A program made the translations under genes and the position numbers. A DNA stretch of 64,000 nucleotides, from contig CAJJDN010000087.1 in the NCBI GenBank assembly GCA_905182985.1, positions 113,360-177,359 of the forward strand. The letters run 5' to 3'. This document shows, piece after piece, positions 11,568-23,368 of this stretch. The notes under the pieces were generated by a model. The model was given only the letters and a program-made list of their open reading frames with translations, was not told where the DNA came from and made no database searches. Origin of the DNA: Paramecium sonneborni (lineage: Eukaryota > Ciliophora > Oligohymenophorea > Peniculida > Parameciidae). The stretch's first letter is position 1. Every line of letters starts with the position of its first letter.

Positions 11568-14030
11568 TCATTACTCGGCAAAGCATTTTTCTTCTAATTT
11601 TTAAAAATATTCTGCTCTCTCTGCTGAATGAGATCGACTAACTCTATGACTTCTTATTTTTTTATTAGTTTGGTTTTTCTTTCCTAAAACCTCTTAATTT
11701 ATCCTCTCTTTAATGTATTAATTATATTAAAGCACAATTTTATCATAGTTATAATTAGGAAAGTAAAGAGAGAAATAACACATTCTATCGACCTCAATTT
11801 CTTCTAAAAAATAAGGGAGCTATCGTTTTTCACTAATTTTCAAAGGATTTTCATCCTCTTCTTCTAAGCTATTTGTTCTAAAGATAAAATAATCTATTAC
11901 TAATTAGGTTAGATATATAAATCATCTTCGCCTTCACGGTTATGATTGTATACAAATTTGATTTCATCGGCTACAATATTTGTTAATTAAGAATTAGCTC
12001 TTGAGTTGTATTTAATTCTTTTATGTTATCTAATAAATTATTTATTAAATATTTTTAAATGTTATTCTTAATTTTATTATTCTTCTTTAATTATTTCAAG
12101 TCTTTTTTCTTAATTTATAGAATAATGTAGTTTAGGACATTCATAAGCAAAATGTGATACATTTTCACAAGCAAAACAGCGTTATCCCAAAGGTGTGTAA
12201 TCATTATTAATTTCAACAATATGTTTATTCATTAAATAAATCTGGTGTTAATTGTTATTGAGTTTTAATTTTTCAAAAAACTTCTTTTTATTTAAAATTT
12301 AAACATAAACAAAATTTAAAGTGTATGCTGAGGCACTTCTAGGTTTATCTGTGAAAAATCCTAATTCTCCAAAGGTAGCTCCGCCTTCAATTATTTTTAA
12401 GCAAGTAATTGTCTTTTAAATACAAATTAACACTTAGCCTTGATTTAAGAAATACAAATTTCTATCCTATATATTAATGCCATTTTCTTTTTCAATTGGA
12501 TCAATTCCTTCTAAAAATATACATTCTTCTGGTCCATAGATTTATTCTTCCAAAAGATAAGGCAACTATGATAAAATTTCCTTTTCAAATTTACCAGAAT
12601 TAAACAAAACTGATTATTTAATAAGAGTAGTATTAACATTCTATAAAACCTCATCTTTTAAAGTTGATGATAAAACTGATAAAGCATCTTTTTCATTGAC
12701 TTATGAAGACTCAGTTTCATATTTATATTCTAAATATTTTCTTACTCTTGCTTACAAATCTTTAGGTATTTCATTAGATTTTAAAAATTGATTTGCCTGC
12801 CCAAGTTTTAATCTTATAGTTTTTTCATTTGTATCTAACTTAACAAAGATTCCTCCTATACTATTCATTATATATGCAAAAACACAACAAGCCAACAACA
12901 TGACTATAATACCAAATAATTTCTCAACTGATGTGACTGGTACAATATCGCCATATCCAACTGTAGTCATAGTGGCAGTAGCCCAATAAACTGAAGCCAC
13001 ATATTTTATATACCATTATTATTCAGCAAGCTCTGTTGCTTATAACCAACTATAACCACTAGAACTATTTTCTTATTCTGCTATGAAATGCCAAATGCAT
13101 GCTAACCAATGAGCTACAAATAACATTATAAAAGTCAATTTAAGCAATTAATATATTGTTATTACTGACCCACTTATATCTATGTAATCTTCTAATTTTG
13201 CAAAAAGCTACTTAAGTTTTAATACACGCAGAAGTCTTATTATTTTTATTAATCGAAAAAATTTCAATATTCTTAATAATTTCATTGTTTATACAAGTGA
13301 ATCCTTTTAGGCTTAACTTTATTATTAATTTAGTTCATCTTCATCTACTTATACAACACCTGAAGTTGCTGCCTCAACTATTAAATCAAAAGGAAATGTA
13401 GATACTATGATTATATACATGAATACCTACATCAATCCAAAACCACCATTTTAAATAATTTTAAAAAATCAATGTACGATCATAAACGTATTAACCTTTG
13501 TGTTAAAAGGCTGTATTAAAATTTATGAATATATCTAATGTAAATACTGTTAAACTAAAAAGATTAAAGTCTTCTAAGAATTAAGATTCAATATTAAAAG
13601 AAATGTCTACTGGAAGTATTAAAATAGCAAAAAAGATTACAAACATTGTAAAAAGATCCCAAACTATTCTTATTCTATCTTCTTGAGTAAATACTTTTAT
13701 GTAGGAACAACTTGGTTATTTTTCTTCTTATTCCTTTTTTTAAATCATAACACTCATTTTCCTAGATATTGATGCTCGCTTTGCTTTTTCTTTAAGTTTC
13801 GCAGCCTACACAAAAGATAAATCATTTATTATTTTTAGTTGTCTATCATCAAATAGTAAATTAATATCATCAATTTGCTCATCATTATCTATTTATTAAA
13901 CAGTAAACAAATATTTTCTCTTAATTAACGATTGCTTATTATTCTCTGTTCTAATGCTAAATATTCTTTCATCTTCGACATTTGAATTGTCAAAATTTTT
14001 GCTTGTCCATCTAGGAGAACTTGAATGCAT
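11568..14030 (-). CDS. cyclic-nucleotide-type voltage-gated K+ channel with CCHC zinc knuckle
   Basis: 805 aa from three exons; introns at 13405-13426 (22 nt) and 11878-11900 (23 nt). Six-helix channel core: S1-S3 with WFWIDVVSTFPFDLIVEA, an S4 with regularly spaced positive residues (FRLIKIIRLLRVLKLKQL), and a pore with the K+ selectivity filter TMTTVGYGDI near residue 349. A C-linker and a cyclic-nucleotide-binding domain follow (about 470-600, ending ITCLKIIEGGATFGELGFFTDKPRSA). Immediately after it is CFACENVSHFAYEC (near 610-623), an exact C-x2-C-x4-H-x4-C zinc knuckle, then a coiled Gln/Glu-rich tail with KIRSHRVSRSHSAERAE. The family is EAG/CNG/HCN-like and sits in the plasma or ciliary membrane. 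Nucleotide gating is inferred. Confidence 0.92.
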
Positions 14031-14361
14031 TTTATAATTTATAAAACGATTATAATAATATCATTTTTAAAAAACCCCTTTTTAGAATAAATTTTAAAGA
14101 TCATGAAATCTTAAATGTTGAAACCATTTCTAATTATTATTAACTCTCCAATTATGAATTGAGGTTTATAATAATAATATTTTCTAACTAAAATATAATT
14201 ATAGAAGTATATACAATATGTTAATAAGTTCTATTTTCATTTTTCCATTTAAATTATCTTAAGTAGTTTAATTAAGATATCGGAATCGTAAACAATCGGA
14301 ATAATATGAATTATAAAGCATTTTTAAAAATTTTCTCTTTAATTATTAAATATCAAGAAAA
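14031..14361. other. divergent intergenic region
   Basis: AT-rich spacer between the divergent K+ channel and acidic hypothetical genes. No additional coding frame seen. Confidence 0.4.
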
Positions 14362-15051
14362 ATGTTTCAAACTTAAAATTTTCTTAATTAATATGAAATA
14401 GAGACTCAATAATCTTAACCTGATAATTAATTGATCCAATCAACTGATGATTTTGAACAAGTTATTAGCAGCCTTAGTAATTTGATGATGTACATTGCTT
14501 ATGAGAATTAAACATAATTAAATGATGAAGACTCTTAAAATTAGTCGGAAATGTAAGTTAATAGAGCATTAAGTGATTTGGATTCTTAAAAAGAATATCC
14601 AAATGACTTTTCATTTAAAACCTATCATCCATCTATTTTTTTTGAAGGGCCTTCATATAATTTATATAAAAGCACATTATTAAATGGAATAGATAAGGAA
14701 GATCATAATGAAGAACTAATTTAAGAACAGTCTCAAAATGATGATGATATTGAATGTTAAGTTTATTTAAACCTAACTCAAATCAAAGCCCTAATGAAAT
14801 CGTAATCTACAAGAAAAAAATAATTAAATAATTAGATCTTTTAGCAACAATAAGAACAAATATCAATAGAGAATTAAAGTAATTAAAAAAGATTTTCTAT
14901 ATCTGATTTAGATATTGAATAAGATGAATAAATAACAGATGATTATAGTTTAAATGTGGAGGATAAGATTTAGAGTTATAATTCTAATTTTATAATTTTA
15001 GAAAAATTCTCATCTTAATTTAAATCAAAAAGCTAGACCAAAACATCCTGA
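14362..15051 (+). CDS. acidic, Gln/Asn/Ser-rich hypothetical protein
   Basis: 229 aa in one uninterrupted exon under the TGA-only code, from the first ATG (MFQTQNFLNQYE). Composition is rich in Gln, Asn, Ser, Asp and Glu, and the protein looks disordered, with two short helical segments (SSLSNLMMYIAYENQTQL; YLNLTQIKALMKSQS). No known domain recognised. The steady use of Gln as TAA/TAG and the low-complexity style resemble other regulatory-tail proteins in this genome. Confidence 0.55.
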
Positions 15052-15111
15052 GCATACAATATTATTAAATAGATTAAAATGATTTGAAATTAATAAGAAA
15101 TATTATTTTGC

Positions 15112-17120
15112 ATGAAAAATAATAATCTAAAATTTTTAATTAATTACTTCCATCAATTTATTTTAACTATATCAGTCTTTGAAATGCTAAATGCACTCAC
15201 TTCGGCATCAACTCAAAGTTAATCTAATCTTGATTAAGTTTTTGATGAGATTATTTATTTCCTATCTATTTTAATTTTTTTTAAATTTACAATAGTCGGG
15301 GATGTATCTTTATCATTAAAAATAGATCTTAGGATTTTTCAATTTATCTTCTTTTCATTCGGCATCAAATATATACTTTTTTAAAGTAATTTGTTTCATT
15401 TTCAAATGAGTATCTTTAAACTTGATTTTAATTATTGTTATTATTTTATCAAACTTTTTCTTGTTGTAATCATCCCTTTCTTTTTATAATTAAAAATCTA
15501 AGATACTAATTTTTTAATAATCGATCTGATTGTTAATGCTTTTTATGTTATTGTTATTGCAATGACTTTTAAGTATTGAAATATTCAATCTATTCAGTTT
15601 TTAATTTAACACTCGTTGTTCTTTTTATTTAATCTTTTAAAATTTTAGTTTTTTTAATGTATATTACTAAAATATTTATTGTAAACTCTCATATTACTTA
15701 TTCTGAAACAACTATTACTGTATATCGTATTTTCCTTATATTTTATATTCATTTGTGCCAAAAATATTACCAGCTCTCTTTCGAAAAATAATGATGCCTT
15801 AATTTCTTTTACTTTATATCCTTCAAGTTCTCCCTTATATATTATATAAATACAATCTAAATTTTTATTTAAAATTAAATGATCTTTCCTTTTGTAAAAT
15901 TAAATTTTTTAAATCATAAACATATTGTGTTGCTATTAATTTTTTAAAAATGGAAGAAAATGTTCATATAAAAATTAGAGCCTTTTATTTAATGAGCTGA
16001 CTTATGCTGATTATAATGATATTACTTTGTTAAAAGAAGCATTTACTTAAGCTTATTCTACTAAGACAGCTACCATGACCATAGCTGATCTTGGCTATTC
16101 TAAAATCAGTCCAAGCTCTTTAAATGTTTCCTAGAATTTTTTAGGGATTAAATTTTATATAAATACACTTTATTCGAAGAAGTAATTGATATCACTAAAT
16201 TAATGAAGGATGGAAATCAACTGTCTCATTAAGGTAATCTTTCTATTAATTTATTTATTTTAATTGTAAAATATAAGTAGTTGTTTGGTTTATAGACTTA
16301 AATGTCAATAGTTTATATCCTTTTTCAATAATTCCTATTGAGTGTTTTTCTTTATTATAGAGCGAGCATATAATACTGTATAAAATTTAAAGAAATTCTT
16401 CTTTAAGTATATATGAATTGTTCCATTCAAAATTATATAAAAATCATTTGCAGATTACCTGAATGGAATGAGTTTTATGAATATTCTCCTTAAAATAATT
16501 TCTTCAGGTTAAAACTACAAATATTTCATAGCCCGATAGCTTTAATTATGTAATTATTAAATTTGATTTTCTCGATATATATTAATCTCTTAGAAATATT
16601 TCAATGGTTTTGTTGCTCAAACTAAGTGCCAGATTTCATTTTCAGTTCTTACATCTTATCTTAAGATGTTTTTAGCTTCCAAACAGAAAAATAAATTATT
16701 ACTCCTAAAAATGAATATTATTTCATTAATTATATAAATAATAAATATCTATTTTTTAATCCACAAGAATAAGAATGGATAAGTTTATAAAAGCTGAAGA
16801 AAGATTTCTAACAAAAATAGATGTTTAATATTTATTTTTGAAAGCTGAAGCATAATAAATATAATAATAATCTTATATTTATTTTATGTTTTAATCTGAC
16901 TGAAATTTAATAACTTTAAGCTTTGTTAATTAAATTGGAAAATTTTTTGAGCTAATATTCTTCTCTCTTACATCATATATATGCGTATTTTTCTAATCTA
17001 AGACAATTTAACTATTATTGGAAAAATTCTAAATAAATTCGAAAGTTCATTATTCTCAATATATTATTAAATAAAATAATAGTATAAATTTTGGTATGGT
17101 TTATTGATTCTAAATTATGA
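15112..17120 (+). pseudogene. decayed multi-pass membrane protein gene
   Basis: The first 150 codons read cleanly as a hydrophobic protein (MKNNNLKFLINYFHQFILTI...), and coding-like segments continue to 17120, but the frame cannot be kept open. Junctions need unusual GTT or GTG donors (for example around 15640 and 15750). In-frame TGA codons near 15880 and 16840 sit inside otherwise continuous coding-like text. Recognisable stretches include NDALISFTLYPSSSPLYII, FNELTYADYNDITLLKEAF and ITKLMKDGNQLSHQGNL, then a TM-rich 3' half. I cannot name the family. A living gene with several atypical introns is the alternative; the repeated TGA codons favour decay. Confidence 0.45.
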
Positions 17121-17862
17121 AAAAAATTCATCAAATCTGAAAAAAAAAGGAATCTATTATTAAAATAAGAATGATAATAAGAAACTAAAATTATCCTTTA
17201 AAATAAGATTATAAGATTAATGAATGTAAATACTGAAAAGGTATTGTTCCTGCAGTTATCCGATTTATGAGAAATCATTGATTTGTAAGATTTAGGAACT
17301 CAAAATAAAGATTGAATGAAGTGATTTGGGTCAGATATGCAAATCAGAAAATAAAATAGGTGCTTTTTTTCAAAAAAATCAATTCTAATTATGTTTATCA
17401 ATAATCATCTTTTTTTATCATATTCATCATCGGTTAAATATCACGATTTAAATCTTGGTTCTTGTTTTTTCAAAAAATGGAAGAGTAATTCAGAGAAAAT
17501 TTTCTTTTATAGTTACTTGAGATTTATGTATTAAAGCTAGGATAGTAAAGAAGAGTTTTTCTTATTAGTAATTGAATTCATCGTAATTTTACTTTAGAAA
17601 TTTAATAGTATTATTTATTAACAAAGTTTTAATAGATAAAAGTTATTTTTTAATTTGAAAACTTTTTAAATTTAATAAAATAAATTAGTAAAGATTGAAT
17701 CAGTTATTTTTTAACTTAAGATAAATGAGTTAAAAGAAAAAAGATTGCTCGGAAAATTTATTTTAAATAATAATTTTTAAATAGTTAAAATATTTGATCT
17801 TCAATTATGAAAATCTGCTTAGATAAAATAATTATTTATAATATAAACTAAATATGCAATTA
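17121..17862. other. intergenic, partly duplicated after the N
   Basis: No gene seen. From 17382 onward this DNA is repeated at 18555 onward (see the duplication entry), so part of it is present in the window twice. Confidence 0.5.
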
Positions 17863-18553
17863 TCATTTTGTAACTGATATTGAGTTTATATTAACTTGCT
17901 TTGACATTCTTAGATTATTCATTAATTCTAGTAAATTTAATCTTAATGGAGTTTCAAGACATTCCATTTCTGTCTTTGCATGCAATCTTTCATCATCAAA
18001 GTTAGGCTTATTAAAGAATGTCACTTAAACACCTTCAGGGACTTTAATTGATTTAACTTTAAAATTTTTCATATCATTTGGAATAACAGGATGAGCTCCA
18101 CATAATTTTAATTCATCTCCAGTATAATGGCATTCTGAATATAAAATAACGCAAGGTTCCTTTTATAATCAATAAAGTTGTTACTTCCTATTCCGACTTA
18201 GAACTATCATTTTCGGGCTTTTTTGTTGATGAAACATCTCCTTCTGTTTTTCCATCAGTTCCCTCACTTTTACCCTCATCTGTTTTACCTTCATCTGTTC
18301 CATCTGTTTTACCTTCATCTGTTCCTTCAGTTTTAACTGCATCTGTTCCATCAGTTTTAACTGCGTCTGCTCCATCAGTTTTAACTGCATCTGTTCCATC
18401 AGTTTTACCCTCATCTGTTCCATCAGTTTTAACTGCATCTGTTCCATCAGTTTTCACCTCATCTGTTCCATCAGTTTTAACCTCATCTGTTCCATCAGTT
18501 TTAACTGCATCTGTTCCATCAGTTTTAACCTCATCTGTTCCATCAGTTTTAAC
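17863..18553 (-). CDS. truncated copy of the crystallin-like secretory protein (3' part only)
   Basis: Same sequence as the 3' end of the gene at 19036-22002, offset by 1173 bp. It includes the C-terminal crystallin-like exon, the 25-nt intron (18160-18184 by offset) and the beginning of the TDGTD repeats, and breaks off at the single N at 18554. The most likely reading is the end of a contig that overlaps the next contig, not a second gene. Confidence 0.75.
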
Positions 18554-18554
18554 N
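18554..18554. other. single-N gap (contig join)
   Basis: One ambiguous base separating the two copies of the duplicated segment. Confidence 0.95.
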
Positions 18555-19035
18555 ATTCTAATTATGTTTATCAATAATCATCTTTTTTTATCATATTCAT
18601 CATCGGTTAAATATCACGATTTAAATCTTGGTTCTTGTTTTTTCAAAAAATGGAAGAGTAATTCAGAGAAAATTTTCTTTTATAGTTACTTGAGATTTAT
18701 GTATTAAAGCTAGGATAGTAAAGAAGAGTTTTTCTTATTAGTAATTGAATTCATCGTAATTTTACTTTAGAAATTTAATAGTATTATTTATTAACAAAGT
18801 TTTAATAGATAAAAGTTATTTTTTAATTTGAAAACTTTTTAAATTTAATAAAATAAATTAGTAAAGATTGAATCAGTTATTTTTTAACTTAAGATAAATG
18901 AGTTAAAAGAAAAAAGATTGCTCGGAAAATTTATTTTAAATAATAATTTTTAAATAGTTAAAATATTTGATCTTCAATTATGAAAATCTGCTTAGATAAA
19001 ATAATTATTTATAATATAAACTAAATATGCAATTA

Positions 19036-22002
19036 TCATTTTGTAACTGATATTGAGTTTATATTAACTTGCTTTGACATTCTTAGATTATTCATTAATT
19101 CTAGTAAATTTAATCTTAATGGAGTTTCAAGACATTCCATTTCTGTCTTTGCATGCAATCTTTCATCATCAAAGTTAGGCTTATTAAAGAATGTCACTTA
19201 AACACCTTCAGGGACTTTAATTGATTTAACTTTAAAATTTTTCATATCATTTGGAATAACAGGATGAGCTCCACATAATTTTAATTCATCTCCAGTATAA
19301 TGGCATTCTGAATATAAAATAACGCAAGGTTCCTTTTATAATCAATAAAGTTGTTACTTCCTATTCCGACTTAGAACTATCATTTTCGGGCTTTTTTGTT
19401 GATGAAACATCTCCTTCTGTTTTTCCATCAGTTCCCTCACTTTTACCCTCATCTGTTTTACCTTCATCTGTTCCATCTGTTTTACCTTCATCTGTTCCTT
19501 CAGTTTTAACTGCATCTGTTCCATCAGTTTTAACTGCGTCTGCTCCATCAGTTTTAACTGCATCTGTTCCATCAGTTTTACCCTCATCTGTTCCATCAGT
19601 TTTAACTGCATCTGTTCCATCAGTTTTCACCTCATCTGTTCCATCAGTTTTAACCTCATCTGTTCCATCAGTTTTAACTGCATCTGTTCCATCAGTTTTA
19701 ACCTCATCTGTTCCATCAGTTTTAACTGCATCTGTTCCATCAGTTTTAACCTCATCTGTTCCATCAGTTTTAACTGCATCTGTTCCATCAGTTTTAACCT
19801 CATCTGTTCCATCAGTTTTAACTGCATCTGTTCCATCAGTTTTAACCTCATCTGTTCCATCAGTTTTAACTGCATCTGTTCCATCAGTTTTAACCTCATC
19901 TGTTCCATCAGTTTTAACTGCATCTGTTCCATCAGTTTTAACCTCATCTGTTCCATCAGTTTTAACTGCATCTGTTCCATCAGTTTTAACCTCATCTGTT
20001 CCATCAGTTTTAACTGCATCTGTTCCATCAGTTTTAACCTCATCTGTTCCATCAGTTTTAACTGCATCTGTTCCATCAGTTTTAACCTCATCTGTTCCAT
20101 CAGTTTTAACTGCATCTGTTCCATCAGTTTTAACCTCATCTGTTCCATCAGTTTTAACTGCATCTGTTCCATCAGTTTTAACCTCATCTGTTCCATCAGT
20201 TTTAACTGCATCTGTTCCATCAGTTTTAACCTCATCTGTTCCATCAGTTTTAACTGCATCTGTTCCATCAGTTTTAACCTCATCTGTTCCATCAGTTTTA
20301 ACTGCATCTGTTCCATCAGTTTTAACCTCATCTGTTCCATCAGTTTTAACTGCATCTGTTCCATCAGTTTTAACCTCATCTGTTCCATCAGTTTTAACTG
20401 CATCTGTTCCATCAGTTTTAACCTCATCTGTTCCATCAGTTTTAACTGCATCTGTTCCATCAGTTTTAACCTCATCTGTTCCATCAGTTTTAACTGCATC
20501 TGTTCCATCAGTTTTAACCTCATCTGTTCCATCAGTTTTAACTGCATCTGTTCCATCAGTCTTCACCTCATCTGTTCCATCAGTTTTAACTGCATCTGTT
20601 CCATCAGTCTTCACCTCATCTGTTCCATTAGTTTTACCCTCATCTGTTCCGTCAGGTTTTCCATCACCTTCTCCTTCTTCTTCTTGTATAGTTTCTTTAA
20701 TACTCATTTCTTTAGCCTAAAACACCCTCTCTTATTTAGATTCTAAGCTTTTATTTAAATCTCTTTTGTTTTTTACTGTATCTAACTCTTCTCCAGCACA
20801 ATTCTAATATTCTTCTGAAGGAGGCTCTGGCTCACTGTTTTCATCATCTTCTTCATTTTATTTTGGAGGTAGGCTTGATTTTCCACCAACTGTATGACTT
20901 TTTTAAGGTACAATTAATTCTTCTTCTTCTGACTCTTCGACTATTTCAACGTTTTCTTCAGGTACAACATCCTCAGTAGTTTAGATTTTGACGCTCTTAG
21001 GATCTTATTGAGATGGCAATTAGGTAGTTGAATCAACATCTACTTTATTTTTGACAGTATCATCTTCTTCTCCTCCTGGACAATCTTCTTCTGGTACCCC
21101 TTCATGATTTTCTTCTTCAACTTTCTAATCTTCATGCTATTCTTCGCTTTCTTTATCATTTTCTTCACCGTCTTCTTCTTCATTCTTTGTTTTTTCCAAT
21201 TTTTCCAAGGGACCATTTGGTTCAACTTCTTCTTCTCCGTCATCAAATTCAATAGGATCTAGCTCCTTATCCTCTTTAACTGGTTCTGGCTCTTTATCTT
21301 CTTTAACTGGCTCTTCACCTTCTTTAATTTCTGTTTCTTTTTCAAGATCAATTACATTTTTGACAATGTAATTAAATAACTTTTCAATATCACCAACTTC
21401 TGAATTTTAACTGTAAAGAATATAAAATAGGAATTAGTTTTCAGATAAATTTGAAATGGATATTATTGACTTTCCATGCTCTTCATAGGACGAAATAATT
21501 TCATTATTTTTTTCCACGATTAATAATCTATTCATAGTTACTTAATTGTTAGAATTAATTAAACTGACTCCTTGATAATTTTCTTTTGTAAACATATCTA
21601 TTCTTTCAACATTTTCATCGCTTATTTTCATCTAAATTTTCATCCACTCTTTGTCCTTTATTTAAGTTCCTAAAAAAACTAAATTTTAAGTTATTTCTGT
21701 GAAATATTCAGATTCAGGACCGAATGCATTTGTCTTCATAACTTAGCCACCTGTTAGTTCTATATGTTATTTATGGTTTGTAGAAAAAATCCAATTTTAA
21801 TAGCTACTTTCAATATTGATATTTACTTTTTGCCTTAATCATTTTTCTACACTCCCAATAAAATATCGCTTGACATATCGGTTTCTTAGATAAACTTCTC
21901 TAGAGATTAGATGTTCTTTTGAACCCAATCATGAATCTTGGTGACATCCTTAGCGAAAATGCCTAGTGTTGAGAAAATCAACAACAGAACTCTAAATTTC
22001 AT
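19036..22002 (-). CDS. secretory-granule-like acidic repeat protein with C-terminal beta/gamma-crystallin-like domain
   Basis: 972 aa; introns at 21804-21826 (23 nt) and 19333-19357 (25 nt). Signal peptide MKFRVLLLIFSTLGIFA. Residues about 20-240 form an unrecognised lumenal domain. A Glu/Asp-rich region with two related blocks follows (CPGGEEDDTVKNK; CAGEELDTVKNK). Residues about 440-860 are tandem 8-residue repeats, alternating VKTDGTDA and VKTDGTDE (48-bp unit, roughly twenty copies). The last exon encodes CVILYSECHYTGDELKLCGA...VKSIKVPEGVQVTFFNKPNF, two Greek-key-like halves typical of beta/gamma-crystallin domains. Ciliate granule proteins (Tetrahymena Grt1/Igr1) pair a signal peptide with such a domain, so a role in the dense-core granule (trichocyst) is inferred. 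Repeat copy number may be mis-assembled. Confidence 0.8.
19430..20660 (-). repeat. tandem 24/48-bp coding repeat (TDGTD units)
   Basis: A 24-bp unit encodes 8 residues; alternating A/E variants give a nearly perfect 48-bp higher-order period for roughly twenty copies. Edge units are degenerate (GTDEGK, GADAVK, EGTDEG). The homogeneous centre suggests recent expansion or homogenisation. Confidence 0.9.
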
Positions 22003-22199
22003 AATAAATTAAAATAAATTATTAAAAACGAATTTAAAATAAATCATTTTATAGAGAAAAAAGAATTAAATACAGAATAAAATATAGCAATTATTTTAGC
22101 TTTTTCAAAGATATACATCATGTAGTAAATAAAAGATAAAATATGCTAAAGATTATTAGTTTGTTTTTATTTTAATGTACTATTAATATTTTATGATCA

Positions 22200-22699
22200 T
22201 CATTTTCCAACAAAACCCTTAAGATAAGTTTCTTTTTAAGCTCTTATGACCTCTCTCTTGTCTGTTTTTCTTGACATATAAATCTTTGTTTTTTCTGATC
22301 CTCTTGTCTTCTTTAACTTTGATTTGACTTCTTTCCAACCCTTTCTGCTTCCATCTCTTTTAGGAATGATTCCTCTTCTTCTTAATCTGAATTTTGGCTC
22401 AAATTTAAGTAAATACCTAAAATATTAAATTATTGCTTATACTATTAAGTGTCATAAATGAGAGCAAAGCCAGTAGTTCTGTTACCTCCAAATTATGTTC
22501 TGAGGCCATAGACTACAACATTTCTCTCATCAGCCTTATATTTGCTAGCCAATTCTTTAACAACTGATTCTTATGATGGGGTTGCCTTATTGGGATGGAG
22601 TAATTCAACACTCTTTTATTAAATAAATTAGCTTACTAATTATCTTCTATTCAAGAGTTTATTTAATAGAACTTTTCTTGTTTTCACGATGAATGTCAT
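22200..22699 (-). CDS. RPS24: 40S ribosomal protein eS24
   Basis: 149 aa; introns at 22613-22636 (24 nt) and 22417-22442 (26 nt). After splicing: FIVKTRKVLLNKLLNRRQLSVELLHPNKATP, then [25 protein letters not shown], the eS24 signature, and a basic C-terminus rich in Lys/Arg. The first intron is a multiple of three without an in-frame TGA, so retention would not be caught by frame or stop; it is recognised because it interrupts the conserved RRQ...VLHP stretch. Small-subunit ribosomal protein. Confidence 0.93.
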
Positions 22700-23119
22700 A
22701 TGAACTTTATTTTAATTCAAAATAAATTAAATCTTTTTCTTTATTTTATGAAATGAAAAAGCATATAATTTATTCTTCAACAGATCGAAAAATATAATTA
22801 ACTTATAAAAAAAGGAAGAAAAAATTTAGGCAAATATTATTTAGAATAAGAAAAGAGATTTGAATAAGAATACTTCCAATATTTAGTATGCATTTAATAA
22901 ATTAACCAACTGATTTCTTTTGCTGATCAGTTTCTAAGAATAGAGACATATAAATTTTAATCATTTGATTGAATGTGAATCAAAAAATAACAATGCTACT
23001 ATAACTCTGAATGATGGTGTCAATAAATAAGTTCTAAATTTGTCATTAAAATAAATTACCCAATTTATTTCCTTAAATCCATAAAATAGGTTTCAAAAAA
23101 TAATAATATTAATATCATT
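22700..23119. other. intergenic, no gene seen
   Basis: AT-rich divergent spacer upstream of eS24. Some open frames exist but none with recognisable content. Confidence 0.4.
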
Positions 23120-23368
23120 ATGGGAAGCAAACCAAATAAAAACACGAATTATTAAAATGACAAAGGTCATCTTCATCAAATGAATAATCTGACACGACCG
23201 AGATCCACTCCTATCTGTCCATATAATCCCTATTGTATTTATAGCATTTTATTTATAGCCTCTCGAACCTAATTTAATGTGACGATAAATAATGTTTTAT
23301 TTTTAGTGGTTAATCCTCCAGAAGACAATGATACTATGACTATGGCTGAAAATTTTGATGAAGTCTGA
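23120..23368 (+). CDS. small hypothetical protein, possible N-myristoylation site
   Basis: An ATG-to-TGA frame of 82 codons, beginning MGSKPNKNTNYQND and ending in an acidic NPPEDNDTMTMAENFDEV. A 24-nt GTA...TAG intron may lie at about 23233-23256; splicing it would leave 74 aa. The MGS start fits N-myristoylation. No family recognised. The acidic end and slightly higher GC than the flanks favour a real gene, but the evidence is thin. Confidence 0.35.

Larger units (their letters stand above)
17382..19726. repeat. 1172-bp direct duplication around a single N (18554)
   Basis: Bases 17382-18553 reappear as 18555-19726 with a constant 1173-bp offset wherever I compared them, including coding and intergenic DNA. 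The junction is one N, placed inside the 24/48-bp tandem repeats of the secretory gene. This is the picture expected when two overlapping contigs are joined without merging at a repeat that ended the first contig. Confidence 0.85.

Noticed and set aside
17382..19726. Recent segmental duplication of the secretory gene
   Set aside because: The copies meet at a single N inside a repeat array, which fits a contig overlap better than a biological duplication.
19627..20556. 309-aa ORF of MEQM repeats
   Set aside because: Alternative frame of the TDGTD array; the true frame continues into a signal peptide upstream and a crystallin-like domain downstream.
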